Part shown: piece by piece, positions 1 to 7,738 of the stretch
How positions within the stretch are numbered: position 1 is the first letter of the stretch
How the letters are laid out: each line of letters opens with the position of its first letter
Origin: Corynebacterium incognita
GTDB lineage: Bacteria > Actinomycetota > Actinomycetes > Mycobacteriales > Mycobacteriaceae
Length of the DNA stretch: 64,000 nucleotides
NCBI RefSeq assembly: GCF_014217255.1
Contig: NZ_CP059404.1
Coordinates: forward strand, 806,001 to 870,000
Direction of reading: 5' to 3'
Notes under the pieces: generated by a model
What the model was told of the DNA's origin: nothing
Seen by the model: the letters and a program-made list of their open reading frames with translations, nothing else
Databases searched by the model: none
Made by a program: the position numbers and the translations under genes

Positions 1-839
1 TCCAGAGCCTTACCCACGGACTCTTCGTTCAGCTCGGCTGCGCCGGCACCGAAGTCAATCTTGGCAACGCCCAGGCCAGCCTGGACAGCGTGGGAGTGCT
101 CAACGTAGGTGACGCCACCGTCAATCTGGGAAACCTGGGTGGTCACGCCGGAGGAGCCGTCAGCACCCTCACCAACACCGGTCGGGAAGTTCTTACCCTC
201 GCCCTTCCAGTCCGCAGCAGCGGAGAGGAACTTCTGGAAGTTGGAGGTGGTGCCGGACTCGTCCGCACGGTAGACAACCTTGATGTCCTTGTCCGGAAGC
301 TCAACGCCCTCGTTGTCCTTCTTGATGGCGTCGTCGTTCCACTTCTTGATGTCGCCCTTGAAGATCTTGGCAACGTTCTCGGTGGACAGGGTCAGCTCGT
401 CAACGCCCTCCAGGTTGTAGGCGATAGCCACAGGAGCGATAACGAACGGCAGGTGCCAAGCCTCGGAACCCTCACAGCGCTTTTCTGCTTCCTTGACCTG
501 CTCCTCGTCCAGAGGGGAGTCGGAACCAGCGAAAGCAACCTGGCCACCCAGGAACTGGGTCTGGCCGGAGCCGGAGCCGGACGGGGTGTAGGAGAGGGAC
601 TGCTTGCCGTCAGTCATTTCCTGGAACTTCGCTGCGAAGTAGTCCATGGCGTTCTGCTGAGAGGAGGCACCCTCAGCAACGAGCTGGCCCTCAGCGTCAG
701 ACAGCGCGTAGCCGCCTGGCATTTCAGCCTTCTTAGCTTCCTTGTCGGAGGAGGAGGAGTCGGAGCAAGCCACGAGAGCGGAGGAGCTTACAGCTACGAC
801 GCCGAAGATAGCGGCGGTGCGCTTAAAGTTGCGAATCAC
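1..839 (-). CDS. pstS: Phosphate ABC transporter substrate-binding lipoprotein PstS (3' end outside window)
   Basis: PstS captures inorganic phosphate outside the membrane and hands it to the PstCAB importer. The start is a GTG at 839. The first residues form a lipoprotein signal with a hydrophobic stretch and the lipobox LVACS, followed by a Ser/Asp/Lys-rich linker. Phosphate-binding-protein motifs are visible: SGSGSGQTQF, an FAGSDSPL segment, IAYNLEGV, IFKGDIKKWND and the anion-binding RADESGTTSNFQKFL. About 279 codons are present; relatives run to roughly 370, so the C-terminus lies left of base 1, where pstC, pstA and pstB would be expected. A PHO-box-like repeat lies 193 bp upstream, and phoS-phoR lie at 32-35 kb. 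Identification is secure; only the C-terminus is unseen. Confidence 0.96.
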   Translation of the reverse strand, partial: MIRNFKRTAAIFGVVAVSSSALVACSDSSSSDKEAKKAEMPGGYALSDAEGQLVAEGASSQQNAMDYFAAKFQEMTDGKQSLSYTPSGSGSGQTQFLGGQVAFAGSDSPLDEEQVKEAEKRCEGSEAWHLPFVIAPVAIAYNLEGVDELTLSTENVAKIFKGDIKKWNDDAIKKDNEGVELPDKDIKVVYRADESGTTSNFQKFLSAAADWKGEGKNFPTGVGEGADGSSGVTTQVSQIDGGVTYVEHSHAVQAGLGVAKIDFGAGAAELNEESVGKAL

Positions 840-1079
840 GGGAAAACCTTTCCGGTGCAGGTCAGTCAGTACATAGTCCGAGCAACACCGAGTCCTACAA
901 ATGTAGAAAGCGGAGTCCGCACCTCACCCCAAGCGCCTAGGTCCCCAGGCCTTCTTGAGGCAAAGCACAGTCGCCTGTTGCTCACGTCTGGCAAAGCTAT
1001 CCGGCACAGGTTAAGCGCAAGGGGCATTTACGGTGAACAAAAGGTTAACAATCCAGAATATGACATGACACTTATCACA
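840..1079. other. pstS upstream region
   Basis: This 240-bp gap between mshD and pstS has no credible ORF on either strand. It holds the candidate PHO box at 1032-1049 and a long presumed 5' leader. Read toward pstS, a TAGCTT hexamer near 995 is a possible -10, but I cannot place the promoter firmly. Confidence 0.5.
1032..1049 (-). promoter_or_regulatory. Candidate PHO box (PhoR operator) of pstS
   Basis: Read toward pstS the site is GTTAACC-TTTT-GTTCACC, two 7-mers at an 11-bp period. This matches the actinobacterial PHO-box pattern (GTTCACC, 4 nt, GTTCACC). A weaker in-phase copy (GCTTAACC) follows two periods downstream. Binding by PhoR is inferred from the match and from the position before a classic Pho gene. 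Confidence 0.65.
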
Positions 1080-2084
1080 TCACGCGTACACCGCATGCTC
1101 CTCACGCACCTCGAACCCGTAGGCACGATACAAACCCATAGCCGATTCGTTATCTGATTCGACATACAATATAACCAGTTCAGAGCCTGTTTTCACGAGG
1201 TGTTGTAGACCCGAAACGAGGAGCGGTTTGCTCAATTTTTGCCCCCGAAACCCCTCGCCAACGCCGATCACATAAACCTCAGCGGTCGCAGGGGTTTCGG
1301 CGTTGTGGCGCTTCATCCAGTGGAACCCCGCTAGCCCTGGCTCCCCCCTATCGGGGAGGTTCCATAGCAACATGACGTCCTCTGGACGATACCAATCCGT
1401 CTCTCGCGCGCGGTCCAGACGAGCTGCGTCCCAGCCCCCTTGCTCGGGGTGCCAAGAAAACGCCTCGTTATTCACTCGCAGCCACTCCGAGTCCACCAGC
1501 TCCTGCCCCCAACGCTCCGCGGACTCGGTGTAGTTCAGCAATTCAAAGCCCCCGGGCATCTGGATGGCCGACGCCTCCCCCGCGACGTCGATAAGCTCCT
1601 GCCCACCGAGCCCCAGCACGACGAGGGATCGCTTCTTGCTCAGCCCCAACGACTCCGCACAACGCTGTGCCGGCTCCAGGTTGCCGTGCGCCCACAGCTG
1701 CAATCCCGGCGCGCCCGCCGTAATATGCTCCACCATCTCCTTCGCCACTCCGCGGCGACGGAACATCGGCGCGACCACCAATTCTGCCTGCGCCGGAGTC
1801 ACCTGCTCTGTCTCTTCTTGCTGCGCCGGGGCCAATGCCGCAAATCCCACCAATTGACCCTCGCACAACGCAACCACATGCATATGGCCAATCCTCACGT
1901 CGCTGAGGCCGCGGAGGAATTGTTCTGACAGCGGCGGCACTCCGTCGGCGGACTCCGCAGCTTCTACTACCAGCTGCGCCGCGGCCCGGAGTCGCTCGGC
2001 GTCGGGGGCGTCCGGTGACGCCAGGTTCAGCAGATGGAAGTCCAGGTGCGAATCAAACTGCTCATCATGAGACTCAATAGACAT
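1080..2084 (-). CDS. mshD: Mycothiol synthase (acetyl-CoA:Cys-GlcN-Ins acetyltransferase)
   Basis: MshD catalyses the last step of mycothiol synthesis, acetylating the cysteine amine of Cys-GlcN-Ins. The 334-residue protein has two tandem GNAT domains. The degenerate N-terminal one spans about 30-165 (motif FRRRGVAKEMV). The C-terminal one spans about 185-334 and has the family signature NNEAFSWHPEQGGW, a LAGFHWMKRH strand, an acetyl-CoA loop (GVGEGFRGQKLSKPLL) and LYVESDNESAMGLYRAYGF. The ATG at 2084 is preceded by TATCCT and 7 nt, so the mRNA is probably leaderless. The gene is divergent from the DUF2993 gene. Length and signature fit the family well. IpsA, encoded at 42 kb, supplies the inositol branch of the same thiol in C. 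glutamicum. Confidence 0.95.
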   Translation of the reverse strand: MSIESHDEQFDSHLDFHLLNLASPDAPDAERLRAAAQLVVEAAESADGVPPLSEQFLRGLSDVRIGHMHVVALCEGQLVGFAALAPAQQEETEQVTPAQAELVVAPMFRRRGVAKEMVEHITAGAPGLQLWAHGNLEPAQRCAESLGLSKKRSLVVLGLGGQELIDVAGEASAIQMPGGFELLNYTESAERWGQELVDSEWLRVNNEAFSWHPEQGGWDAARLDRARETDWYRPEDVMLLWNLPDRGEPGLAGFHWMKRHNAETPATAEVYVIGVGEGFRGQKLSKPLLVSGLQHLVKTGSELVILYVESDNESAMGLYRAYGFEVREEHAVYA

Positions 2085-2091
2085 AGCGCCC

Positions 2092-2097
2092 AGGATA
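2092..2097 (-). promoter_or_regulatory. -10 element of mshD (leaderless type)
   Basis: TATCCT followed by exactly 7 nt and the mshD ATG. No Shine-Dalgarno sequence lies between, so transcription probably begins at the A of the start codon. Confidence 0.6.
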
Positions 2098-2117
2098 ATG
2101 CGGTATGAATAGATGGT

Positions 2118-3026
2118 GTGACTGTCGTTAATCTGCCTGCGAAAACCGCCCGGCGCCTTCGAGCCGCACTCATCTTTGGCGGCGTCGTGGCAGCGCTCGG
2201 CGCCGCCGACTCAGGCATCGCCATCCACGCAGAGCATGTTGTGGCGCAGCACGTGCAGGACAACTCCCGCTTGGAAACGGCCCCCAACGTCTTTATCGGC
2301 GGGCTCCCCTACGCCCAGGCCTTTATTTCTCAAGAAATTCCACATATGGCAGTCAATGCCCTGGACGTGGAGGTGCCCGAGTTTGGCATGGTCAACGCCT
2401 CGACGGTGCTGCGTGACGTCACCGTCACCCCGCAGCAGGCACTCTCTGGCGATCTTGACGACGCGCCGGTGTCCTTGCTGTCCCGCAGCATCAGCATCGA
2501 CGGAGTGTCTCTGGGCCGCGTGCTCGGAATAACGGACCTGTCCATCGCAAACCCCGATGACATCTCCCCCGGCGGCGGCATCACCACCGAAGCGGAGCTC
2601 ACCGGCACAGCACCGGGCACGAAAGAAAAGTCAACAGTCTTGGTGACTCTCCGCCTCCACGGCCCGCGCTTTGACATGACCCCGGTGAAGGTCGTGTCCG
2701 CCCCAACGGACTCCCCGCTGAGCGAGGAGGAGCTCAAGGAGGCATTTTCCTATTCGATGGATACCCGACGCCTGCCGCTTCCAAACCAGGCAACATCGGT
2801 GCGCATGACCAACGGTGCAATCACCTTCGATGTCCAGCGTCACAACGTCAAACTGGCAATGTCTTCGCTGTCGCCGCTGGAGGAAGAAGGGGAATTGGGC
2901 GAGCAATTCAAGCCCAAGCAAGACCCGAACCCGTTTTCCTCGGTGAACAAGGATAAGAACAGCGAAGAACCCGACGAGAAAAACTCCGCGCAGGACGCCG
3001 CAGGGTCCGCGGACCTGAACCGGTAG
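2118..3026 (+). CDS. DUF2993 (LmeA-like) secreted or membrane-anchored lipid-binding protein
   Basis: Family members such as mycobacterial LmeA are envelope proteins that bind phospholipids, and LmeA is needed for mannan elongation. The 302-residue product has a basic N-terminus and one hydrophobic segment (about 15-32), which could be an uncleaved anchor or signal peptide. The DUF2993 core covers about 40-235: VFIGGLPYAQAF, IPHMAVNALDV, STVLRDVTVTPQ and SISIDGVSLGRVLGI. The last 50 residues are a charged, low-complexity tail rich in Asp, Glu, Lys and Asn. The start is GTG at 2118, with TATGAA and 8 nt upstream. The gene is divergent from mshD and convergent with the lipid kinase gene (4 bp apart). 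The family call is firm; the exact lipid is unknown. Confidence 0.82.
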   Translation: MTVVNLPAKTARRLRAALIFGGVVAALGAADSGIAIHAEHVVAQHVQDNSRLETAPNVFIGGLPYAQAFISQEIPHMAVNALDVEVPEFGMVNASTVLRDVTVTPQQALSGDLDDAPVSLLSRSISIDGVSLGRVLGITDLSIANPDDISPGGGITTEAELTGTAPGTKEKSTVLVTLRLHGPRFDMTPVKVVSAPTDSPLSEEELKEAFSYSMDTRRLPLPNQATSVRMTNGAITFDVQRHNVKLAMSSLSPLEEEGELGEQFKPKQDPNPFSSVNKDKNSEEPDEKNSAQDAAGSADLNR

Positions 3027-3030
3027 GGGC

Positions 3031-4080
3031 CTACAGCCGGAAGAGGTCCCGCAGCATTTCCGAGACGCCGCGCTCGTGCGGCGGGCGAGGATCCTTTGGC
3101 GCGAAGACCTCGAGTGCGTCCGGAACCGAACGCAGTCGCACGGCCTTGTGCTTGCCTTCAGACTCCCCGTCCGCCTGGAAGCGCTGTGGCTCCTTACATT
3201 CCAACGTCACCGAGGTGGCGTCGTCAAACTGCAGGATCAGATCCTGCGCGTAGCGGCCCACGATGCCGTTGTTCGCCCACCCCACGAGATAGAGCATTCC
3301 GGCGAGGCCCGGCATACCGGACAAGCTGGTGATGCCGAACAGCCCAAGTCCCTTGTCAAAGGAATTGCGTGGATTGGTGACCACTGGCATCGGCCCGAGG
3401 AACGTCCACGGGTTGGTGTTGGAAGCAAACAATAGCGGGACGTTTGTGGCATTCAACGATTCGCCTTCGGCGTTGTGAGCGGTCACGGCAATCTGCGGCG
3501 GATTATTCCGGGAACGGAAGTAAGCCTTGACCGCAATATTGAGGTAGCGCAGCGGCGTGGCCGCGAAGCCCTTCTCCCGGGCACGGTCAACGCGGGCAAG
3601 GACATCGGCATCAATACCGAAGCCAGCGTTGACAGCGAACCACCGAGAGTCCCATGTTCCCAGGCGGATAGTGCGGCGCAGGTCGCGTTCCATGATGTGC
3701 GCCAGCACGTGGGTTGCCTCCAACGGCGTCGCGGGAAACCCGAGGGCCCTGACGAAGACGTTGGCCGAACCGGTGGGGATCACCGCGAGCGTCGGGACGT
3801 CGGCAGTGCGTGCTGCCCCGCCGGCAGCTTCGGTGTCGCCCGCCGGTCCCAGCAGGCCGTTCACCACCTCATTCACCGTCCCGTCCCCGCCCACAGCGAT
3901 GACCGCGTCGTAATCAGCGCGGGTCAGACCGCGGCACAATATTTCCGCATGCCCCGGGTACGCGGTGTACTTCACCAGCATCTTCAGGCCCGGCACGGAA
4001 CGCAAAACAGGGATGATCTGCCGGAACAGACCCGCGTCTTGGGTCGTAGAATTCGGGTTCGCAATCAGTAGTACTCGCAC
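3031..4080 (-). CDS. Diacylglycerol kinase-family lipid kinase
   Basis: This is a YegS/BmrU-type lipid kinase that phosphorylates diacylglycerol or a related lipid at the membrane. The N-terminal nucleotide-binding half has the family signature GGDGTVNEVVNGLLG, the PTGSANVFVRALG loop and ANPNST at the start. The C-terminal half is the beta-sandwich typical of the family. I start it at GTG 4080 (MRVLLIANPN), which a TAAACT hexamer precedes by 8 nt; an in-frame TTG at 4101 would add seven residues but lies upstream of that promoter. The product is 349 residues, a little longer than most relatives. It is divergent from the nitrobindin-like gene, and the 48-bp gap carries both -10 elements. Substrate specificity cannot be read from sequence. 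Confidence 0.87.
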   Translation of the reverse strand: MRVLLIANPNSTTQDAGLFRQIIPVLRSVPGLKMLVKYTAYPGHAEILCRGLTRADYDAVIAVGGDGTVNEVVNGLLGPAGDTEAAGGAARTADVPTLAVIPTGSANVFVRALGFPATPLEATHVLAHIMERDLRRTIRLGTWDSRWFAVNAGFGIDADVLARVDRAREKGFAATPLRYLNIAVKAYFRSRNNPPQIAVTAHNAEGESLNATNVPLLFASNTNPWTFLGPMPVVTNPRNSFDKGLGLFGITSLSGMPGLAGMLYLVGWANNGIVGRYAQDLILQFDDATSVTLECKEPQRFQADGESEGKHKAVRLRSVPDALEVFAPKDPRPPHERGVSEMLRDLFRL

Positions 4081-4088
4081 GAGGGCAC

Positions 4089-4094
4089 AGTTTA
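4089..4094 (-). promoter_or_regulatory. -10 element of the lipid kinase gene
   Basis: TAAACT, then 8 nt, then GTG at 4080. It supports the GTG over the upstream TTG as the start. Confidence 0.5.
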
Positions 4095-4114
4095 CCGGCA
4101 AACGAGTGCACGAC

Positions 4115-4120
4115 TAGGCT
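4115..4120 (+). promoter_or_regulatory. -10 element of the nitrobindin-like gene
   Basis: TAGGCT, then 8 nt, then ATG at 4129. A GGAG lies inside the spacer but is only 2 nt from the ATG, too close to act as a normal ribosome binding site. Confidence 0.5.
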
Positions 4121-4128
4121 GTGGAGAC

Positions 4129-4860
4129 ATGACTGATGATCAGATGAAGGACACCCCCGCCGACGCTGCCGCTGCCGCGGGCGGCAACGCGCAGACCCCA
4201 CAGAACGCACAAAACCCCACCCCGGATTCCGGTTCCGGGGAAAAGATCAACGGCAACGACGCCGTGAACCAGGCCGCCGAGGCGTGGAAAGATGCCGCTA
4301 GTCGCAACATCCCGCCGGTGGGCCTGGACCCCACCCCTATTGATGACGACACCGCCAACCTCCGCCAGGGACCCAGCTTGAACGACGCCCTCCTTGGCCT
4401 CCTCCCCCTCGTCGGCGTATGGCAGGGCGAGGGCCAGGGCTTCGATGAAAACGACGAGCAGTACGCTTTCGGCCAACAGCTCATCATCGCCCACGACGGT
4501 GGCGAGTACCTGACCTACACCTCGCGCACCTGGCGCCTGGATGAAAACGGCAACTCGCAGGGCGCGACTATCCGCGAGACCGGCTTCTGGCGTATTTCGC
4601 CGAAAGACGAGATTGAGATGACGTACACGTCCTCGACCGGCATCGTGGAGATCTTCTACGGAGAGCCGTACAACGAGCGCGCGTGGCAGCTGGAATCCGC
4701 CTCCACCATGGTCACGGAGACCGGCCCGAAGAAGCTGGGCCCAGGTCGCCGGATGTATGGCCTCATGCCCAACAACGACTTGGGGTGGGTAGACGAGCGC
4801 ATGGGCGACGGCGAGCTCAAGCCGAATATGTCCGCGCAGCTCAAGCGCATCGCGGGCTAG
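4129..4860 (+). CDS. Nitrobindin-like (FABP/DUF1794) beta-barrel protein without the heme-ligand His
   Basis: Nitrobindins are ten-stranded beta-barrels that bind ferric heme. The first 80 residues are an acidic, Ala/Asn/Pro-rich extension with no predicted fold. The barrel follows at about 85-243, with the signature GVWQGEGQG at about 103 and the conserved strands YLTYTSRTWR, RETGFWRIS, EIEMTYTSSTGIVEIFYG and RRMYGLMPNNDLGWV. Family members carry an axial histidine near the C-terminus, in a PHLSA-like motif. Here the equivalent reads KPNMSAQLKR, with no His, so heme binding is doubtful and ferric nitrobindin-like protein is the safer name. YgfZ follows on the same strand but has its own promoter. 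Fold assignment is firm; function is unknown. Confidence 0.86.
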   Translation: MTDDQMKDTPADAAAAAGGNAQTPQNAQNPTPDSGSGEKINGNDAVNQAAEAWKDAASRNIPPVGLDPTPIDDDTANLRQGPSLNDALLGLLPLVGVWQGEGQGFDENDEQYAFGQQLIIAHDGGEYLTYTSRTWRLDENGNSQGATIRETGFWRISPKDEIEMTYTSSTGIVEIFYGEPYNERAWQLESASTMVTETGPKKLGPGRRMYGLMPNNDLGWVDERMGDGELKPNMSAQLKRIAG

Positions 4861-4933
4861 AGCTCTTCTCCCCCATTCTGCGCTCCGCCAGGGCCCGGCG
4901 ACGCCACGTGCGCCCGAGTACTACCCCGAGTAC

Positions 4934-4939
4934 TACACT
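4934..4939 (+). promoter_or_regulatory. -10 element of ygfZ
   Basis: TACACT, then 7 nt, then ATG at 4947. It rules against longer upstream readings of the frame. Confidence 0.6.
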
Positions 4940-4946
4940 GGCGTCT

Positions 4947-6068
4947 ATGACTTCACCACTGTTGTCCCGTCCTGGGGCCGCGGAGCATCAAGAAGAGACG
5001 CTTGTCGACGCCGCGGGGGTGGCGTGGCACTACGGCAACCCGCTGAACGAGCAGCGTGCCGCGGATAGCCACCCCATCGTGGTGGATCGCTCGCACCGCC
5101 GAGTTATCAAAGTCACTGGGCCAGACGCCCCCGGCTTCCTCAACAACCTCCTGTCTCAGAAACTGGACTCTGCGGCGACTACCGCGGGCCCTAGTGGCTT
5201 CACCGGCCAGGCCTTGGACTTGGACATCCAGGGTCATATTCTGCACGCGATGGATGTCACCGCCGTCCCCACCGGTGCGGTGAGCGCCGTCGACGCTGGA
5301 GCTACCGACTTCTACCTCGATCTCCCCGCTGATCTGGCCACCTCGTTGGCCGAGTTCCTGAAGAAGATGAAGTTCTGGTCCGAGGTCAGCATTTCTGTGA
5401 CCGACCTGGCCGTGGCGACGGTGCTCGGCGAGACCACCGCCACGGCCGTGCGCGAGGCGCTCCCGGATCACGCACTGGTGCGCGATTTTCCGTGGAAGGG
5501 TCGGCCCCGCGTCGATGTCCTGGTTGACCGCGCGAAGCTCGCAACGTCGGTCAGCGCGCTCGAGGCCGCCGGGTTCACGCTGGCGGGCCTTATGGCGTAC
5601 ACCGCAGAGCGCGTCCGCGCGCTCGAGCCCGAGCAGGCCGCCGACTTAGACGGTAAATCCATCCCCCACGAAATCCCCCACTGGATCGGGCGCGGCGACA
5701 ACCCCGGGGCCGTCCACTTGGAAAAGGGCTGCTACCGCGGCCAAGAGACCGTCGCCCGCGTGGAGAACCTCGGACGGTCCCCGCGCCTGCTGGTCATGCT
5801 TCACCTCGACGGATCGGCGCCCGAGCTTCCCGGTCCGGGCGCGGAGATCACGTTCAACGGCCGGGGCGTCGGCAGGCTCGGCACCGTCGTCCACGACTGC
5901 GACTACGGTCCGATCGCACTCGCCCTGGTGAAGCGCACTGCCCTCGATCGGGGAGAATTGCTCATCGGCGATGTTGCGGCCAGCGTGGACCCGGACTCGT
6001 TGCCCGGGGACGAGGGCCCCAAGGCCGGCCGCGCGGCCGTGGATAAACTCCGCGGTCGCCAAGCTTAA
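4947..6068 (+). CDS. ygfZ: Folate-binding protein YgfZ (GcvT-like, Fe-S cluster repair/assembly)
   Basis: YgfZ proteins bind tetrahydrofolate and help maintain certain iron-sulfur enzymes. The 373-residue product has a GcvT-type fold: folate-domain residues through about 220, then the family hallmark KGCYRGQE at 260-267, whose cysteine is essential in E. coli YgfZ, and a C-terminal barrel ending LLIGDVAAS. The frame is open much further upstream (to 4683, inside the previous gene), but homology begins near DRSHRRVIKVTGPD and the leaderless-type promoter places the start at ATG 4947. The window holds several possible Fe-S clients (PurF, MutY and the 60-kb dehydrogenase), though a direct link is only inference. 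Confidence 0.93.
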   Translation: MTSPLLSRPGAAEHQEETLVDAAGVAWHYGNPLNEQRAADSHPIVVDRSHRRVIKVTGPDAPGFLNNLLSQKLDSAATTAGPSGFTGQALDLDIQGHILHAMDVTAVPTGAVSAVDAGATDFYLDLPADLATSLAEFLKKMKFWSEVSISVTDLAVATVLGETTATAVREALPDHALVRDFPWKGRPRVDVLVDRAKLATSVSALEAAGFTLAGLMAYTAERVRALEPEQAADLDGKSIPHEIPHWIGRGDNPGAVHLEKGCYRGQETVARVENLGRSPRLLVMLHLDGSAPELPGPGAEITFNGRGVGRLGTVVHDCDYGPIALALVKRTALDRGELLIGDVAASVDPDSLPGDEGPKAGRAAVDKLRGRQA

Positions 6069-6254
6069 AAGGGGGTACCGTTTTCATTTCCCGCGCCTAG
6101 TTAAGCTGGCAAAACAGCAGGTGTGTGACCCCGAGCGGAATTTTTTTGCCCAACAGGCTATTGTGTCTAACAGGAACATTTCATTTACAGACAAGTCGAT
6201 GGGGCATCCAAAACATCCCTGGATAGCTCTACACACCTCAAGGGGGTCATGCCC

Positions 6255-6530
6255 GTGGGACGCGGACGCGCAAAGGCAAAACAGACCAAGATTGCACGCC
6301 AGCTTAAGTACCAGACGCCGGAAATGGATTTGGAGTCCCTACAGCGGGAGCTCGCTTCCAAGCGTCCTGGTGAGGGATGGGCACCGGATTCGCGCGAGGA
6401 CGCTTCTGAGGACGGCGACTACTCTGATTACTCCGACTACGACGAGTACGCGGATTACGACAAGTACGCCGACTGGGAAGACGTCAACGTCGATGAAGAT
6501 GGCTCCCGCAAAGCCGGCAACGACCGCTAG
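6255..6530 (+). CDS. DUF3073 family small acidic-tailed protein
   Basis: This is a short actinobacterial protein of unknown function. The conserved head is a basic GRGRAKAKQTKIARQLKY stretch; the tail is an Asp/Tyr/Ser-rich run of YSDYSDYDEYADYD type. Two starts are possible, ATG at 6249 and GTG at 6255. The purine-rich AAGGGGG (6240-6246) lies only 2 nt from the ATG but 8 nt from the GTG. Family members usually begin MGRGRAKAKQ, so I choose the GTG, giving 91 residues. A strong hairpin follows at 6557. About 180 bp upstream are non-coding. No function can be assigned. Confidence 0.85.
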   Translation: MGRGRAKAKQTKIARQLKYQTPEMDLESLQRELASKRPGEGWAPDSREDASEDGDYSDYSDYDEYADYDKYADWEDVNVDEDGSRKAGNDR

Positions 6531-6556
6531 GGTCTAGCGGCTTAGGCAAGAGCAAA

Positions 6557-6590
6557 CGAAGGCCGCGAGGAATTCTCCTCGCGGCCTTCG
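6557..6590. terminator. Bidirectional terminator between the DUF3073 gene and purM
   Basis: A near-perfect stem of about 15 bp (cgaaggccgcgagga paired with tcctcgcggccttcg) with a 4-nt loop lies between two convergent genes. A T-rich stretch follows on the + strand. Confidence 0.8.
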
Positions 6591-6643
6591 TCGTCTTTCC
6601 TACTACTCGTGGATGCGGCTCTCACTGGCCGCGGCCACTCGTA

Positions 6644-7708
6644 CTAGAAGTTCGGGTGCTCGCCGTGCATGACTACGCGGGCGTTGTCCGAGTCCTCGGC
6701 GGCGCGGACCTCGCCGAGTTCCCACGCTTCCAGGTGGCGGGCGGTCAGCATAGCCAAGGCGCGATCCTTATCCTTCTGCGACACCACGGCGATCATGCCG
6801 ACGCCCATGTTGAACGTCTTCTCCATCTCGGCCAGCTCCACCTTGCCCAGCGAGGCGATGGTGCGGAAGATCTGCCCCGGCGTCCAAGTGGAACGCTGCA
6901 CGTCAGCCACGAGGCCCTCCGGGATCACGCGCTCGAGGTTTCCGGCCAGCCCGCCGCCGGTGACGTGGCAGAACGTAGACACCTCGCACTCGGCGGCCAG
7001 CGCCAAGCAATCCTGCGCGTAAATGCGGGTCGGTTCCAACAGCTCCTCACCGAGGGTGCGCCCGAGTTCTTCCATGTAACCGTCCAGCGGCAGCTTCAGC
7101 GTGTCCAGGAGCACGTGGCGGGCCAGTGAGTAGCCGTTTGAGTGCAGACCGGACGAGTCCATAGCGATGATGGCATCGCCCTCGCGGACCTTGTCCGGCC
7201 CCAACAGCTCATCCGCTTCCACCACGCCGACGGCGGTGGCGGAGACGTCGTAGTCGCCCTCTTCCATCACGCCGGGGTGCTCCGCGGTCTCGCCGCCCAG
7301 CAAGGCGCAACCAGCCTGGACGCAGCCCTCAGCGATGCCACCCACGATGTCAGCCACCTTCTCCGGGTACACCTTGCCCACGGCGATGTAGTCCTGCAGG
7401 AACAGCGGCTCCGCACCGCACACGACGAGGTCATCCACGCACATCGCCACCAGGTCGATGCCAATGGTGTCGTGTTTATCCATAGCCTGTGCCACCGCGA
7501 GCTTGGTGCCCACGCCATCAGAGCCGGCGGCCAAGATCGGGTTATTGTACTTGCCCAGTTCAAACAGCCCAGCGAACCCGCCGAGCCCGCCGCGCACCTC
7601 GGGGCGGGTGGCGCGCTTGGCGTGAGACTTGATGAGTTCGACGGCGCGGTCGCCTGCTTCGATGTCCACGCCGGCTGCGGCGTAGGTGGGCTTAGCGTTT
7701 TCAGTCAT
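6644..7708 (-). CDS. purM: Phosphoribosylformylglycinamidine cyclo-ligase (AIR synthetase)
   Basis: PurM closes the imidazole ring (FGAM to AIR) using ATP, step 5 of purine synthesis. The 354-residue protein has the AIRS-N motifs GSDGVGTKLA (phosphate loop), MCVDDLVVCGAEPLF and GGETAEHPG, the conserved SSGLHSNGYSLAR, and the AIRS-C HVTGGGLAGNL. An AAAGGA ribosome binding site lies 8 nt before the ATG. It is the last gene of a minus-strand unit (sterol-carrier-like gene, purF, purM), 30 bp after purF, and ends at the bidirectional terminator. Length and motifs are complete. Confidence 0.98.
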   Translation of the reverse strand: MTENAKPTYAAAGVDIEAGDRAVELIKSHAKRATRPEVRGGLGGFAGLFELGKYNNPILAAGSDGVGTKLAVAQAMDKHDTIGIDLVAMCVDDLVVCGAEPLFLQDYIAVGKVYPEKVADIVGGIAEGCVQAGCALLGGETAEHPGVMEEGDYDVSATAVGVVEADELLGPDKVREGDAIIAMDSSGLHSNGYSLARHVLLDTLKLPLDGYMEELGRTLGEELLEPTRIYAQDCLALAAECEVSTFCHVTGGGLAGNLERVIPEGLVADVQRSTWTPGQIFRTIASLGKVELAEMEKTFNMGVGMIAVVSQKDKDRALAMLTARHLEAWELGEVRAAEDSDNARVVMHGEHPNF

Positions 7709-7738
7709 GGGGTGTGTCCTTTGCGGTGTGGTGGAAAG

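Noticed and set aside
4089..4120. Inverted repeat operator between the lipid kinase and nitrobindin-like genes
   Set aside because: Only the two divergent -10 elements are visible; no repeat longer than chance.
4683..4946. Upstream extension of the ygfZ frame
   Set aside because: Lies inside the nitrobindin-like gene, lies before the -10 element at 4934 and has no resemblance to YgfZ.
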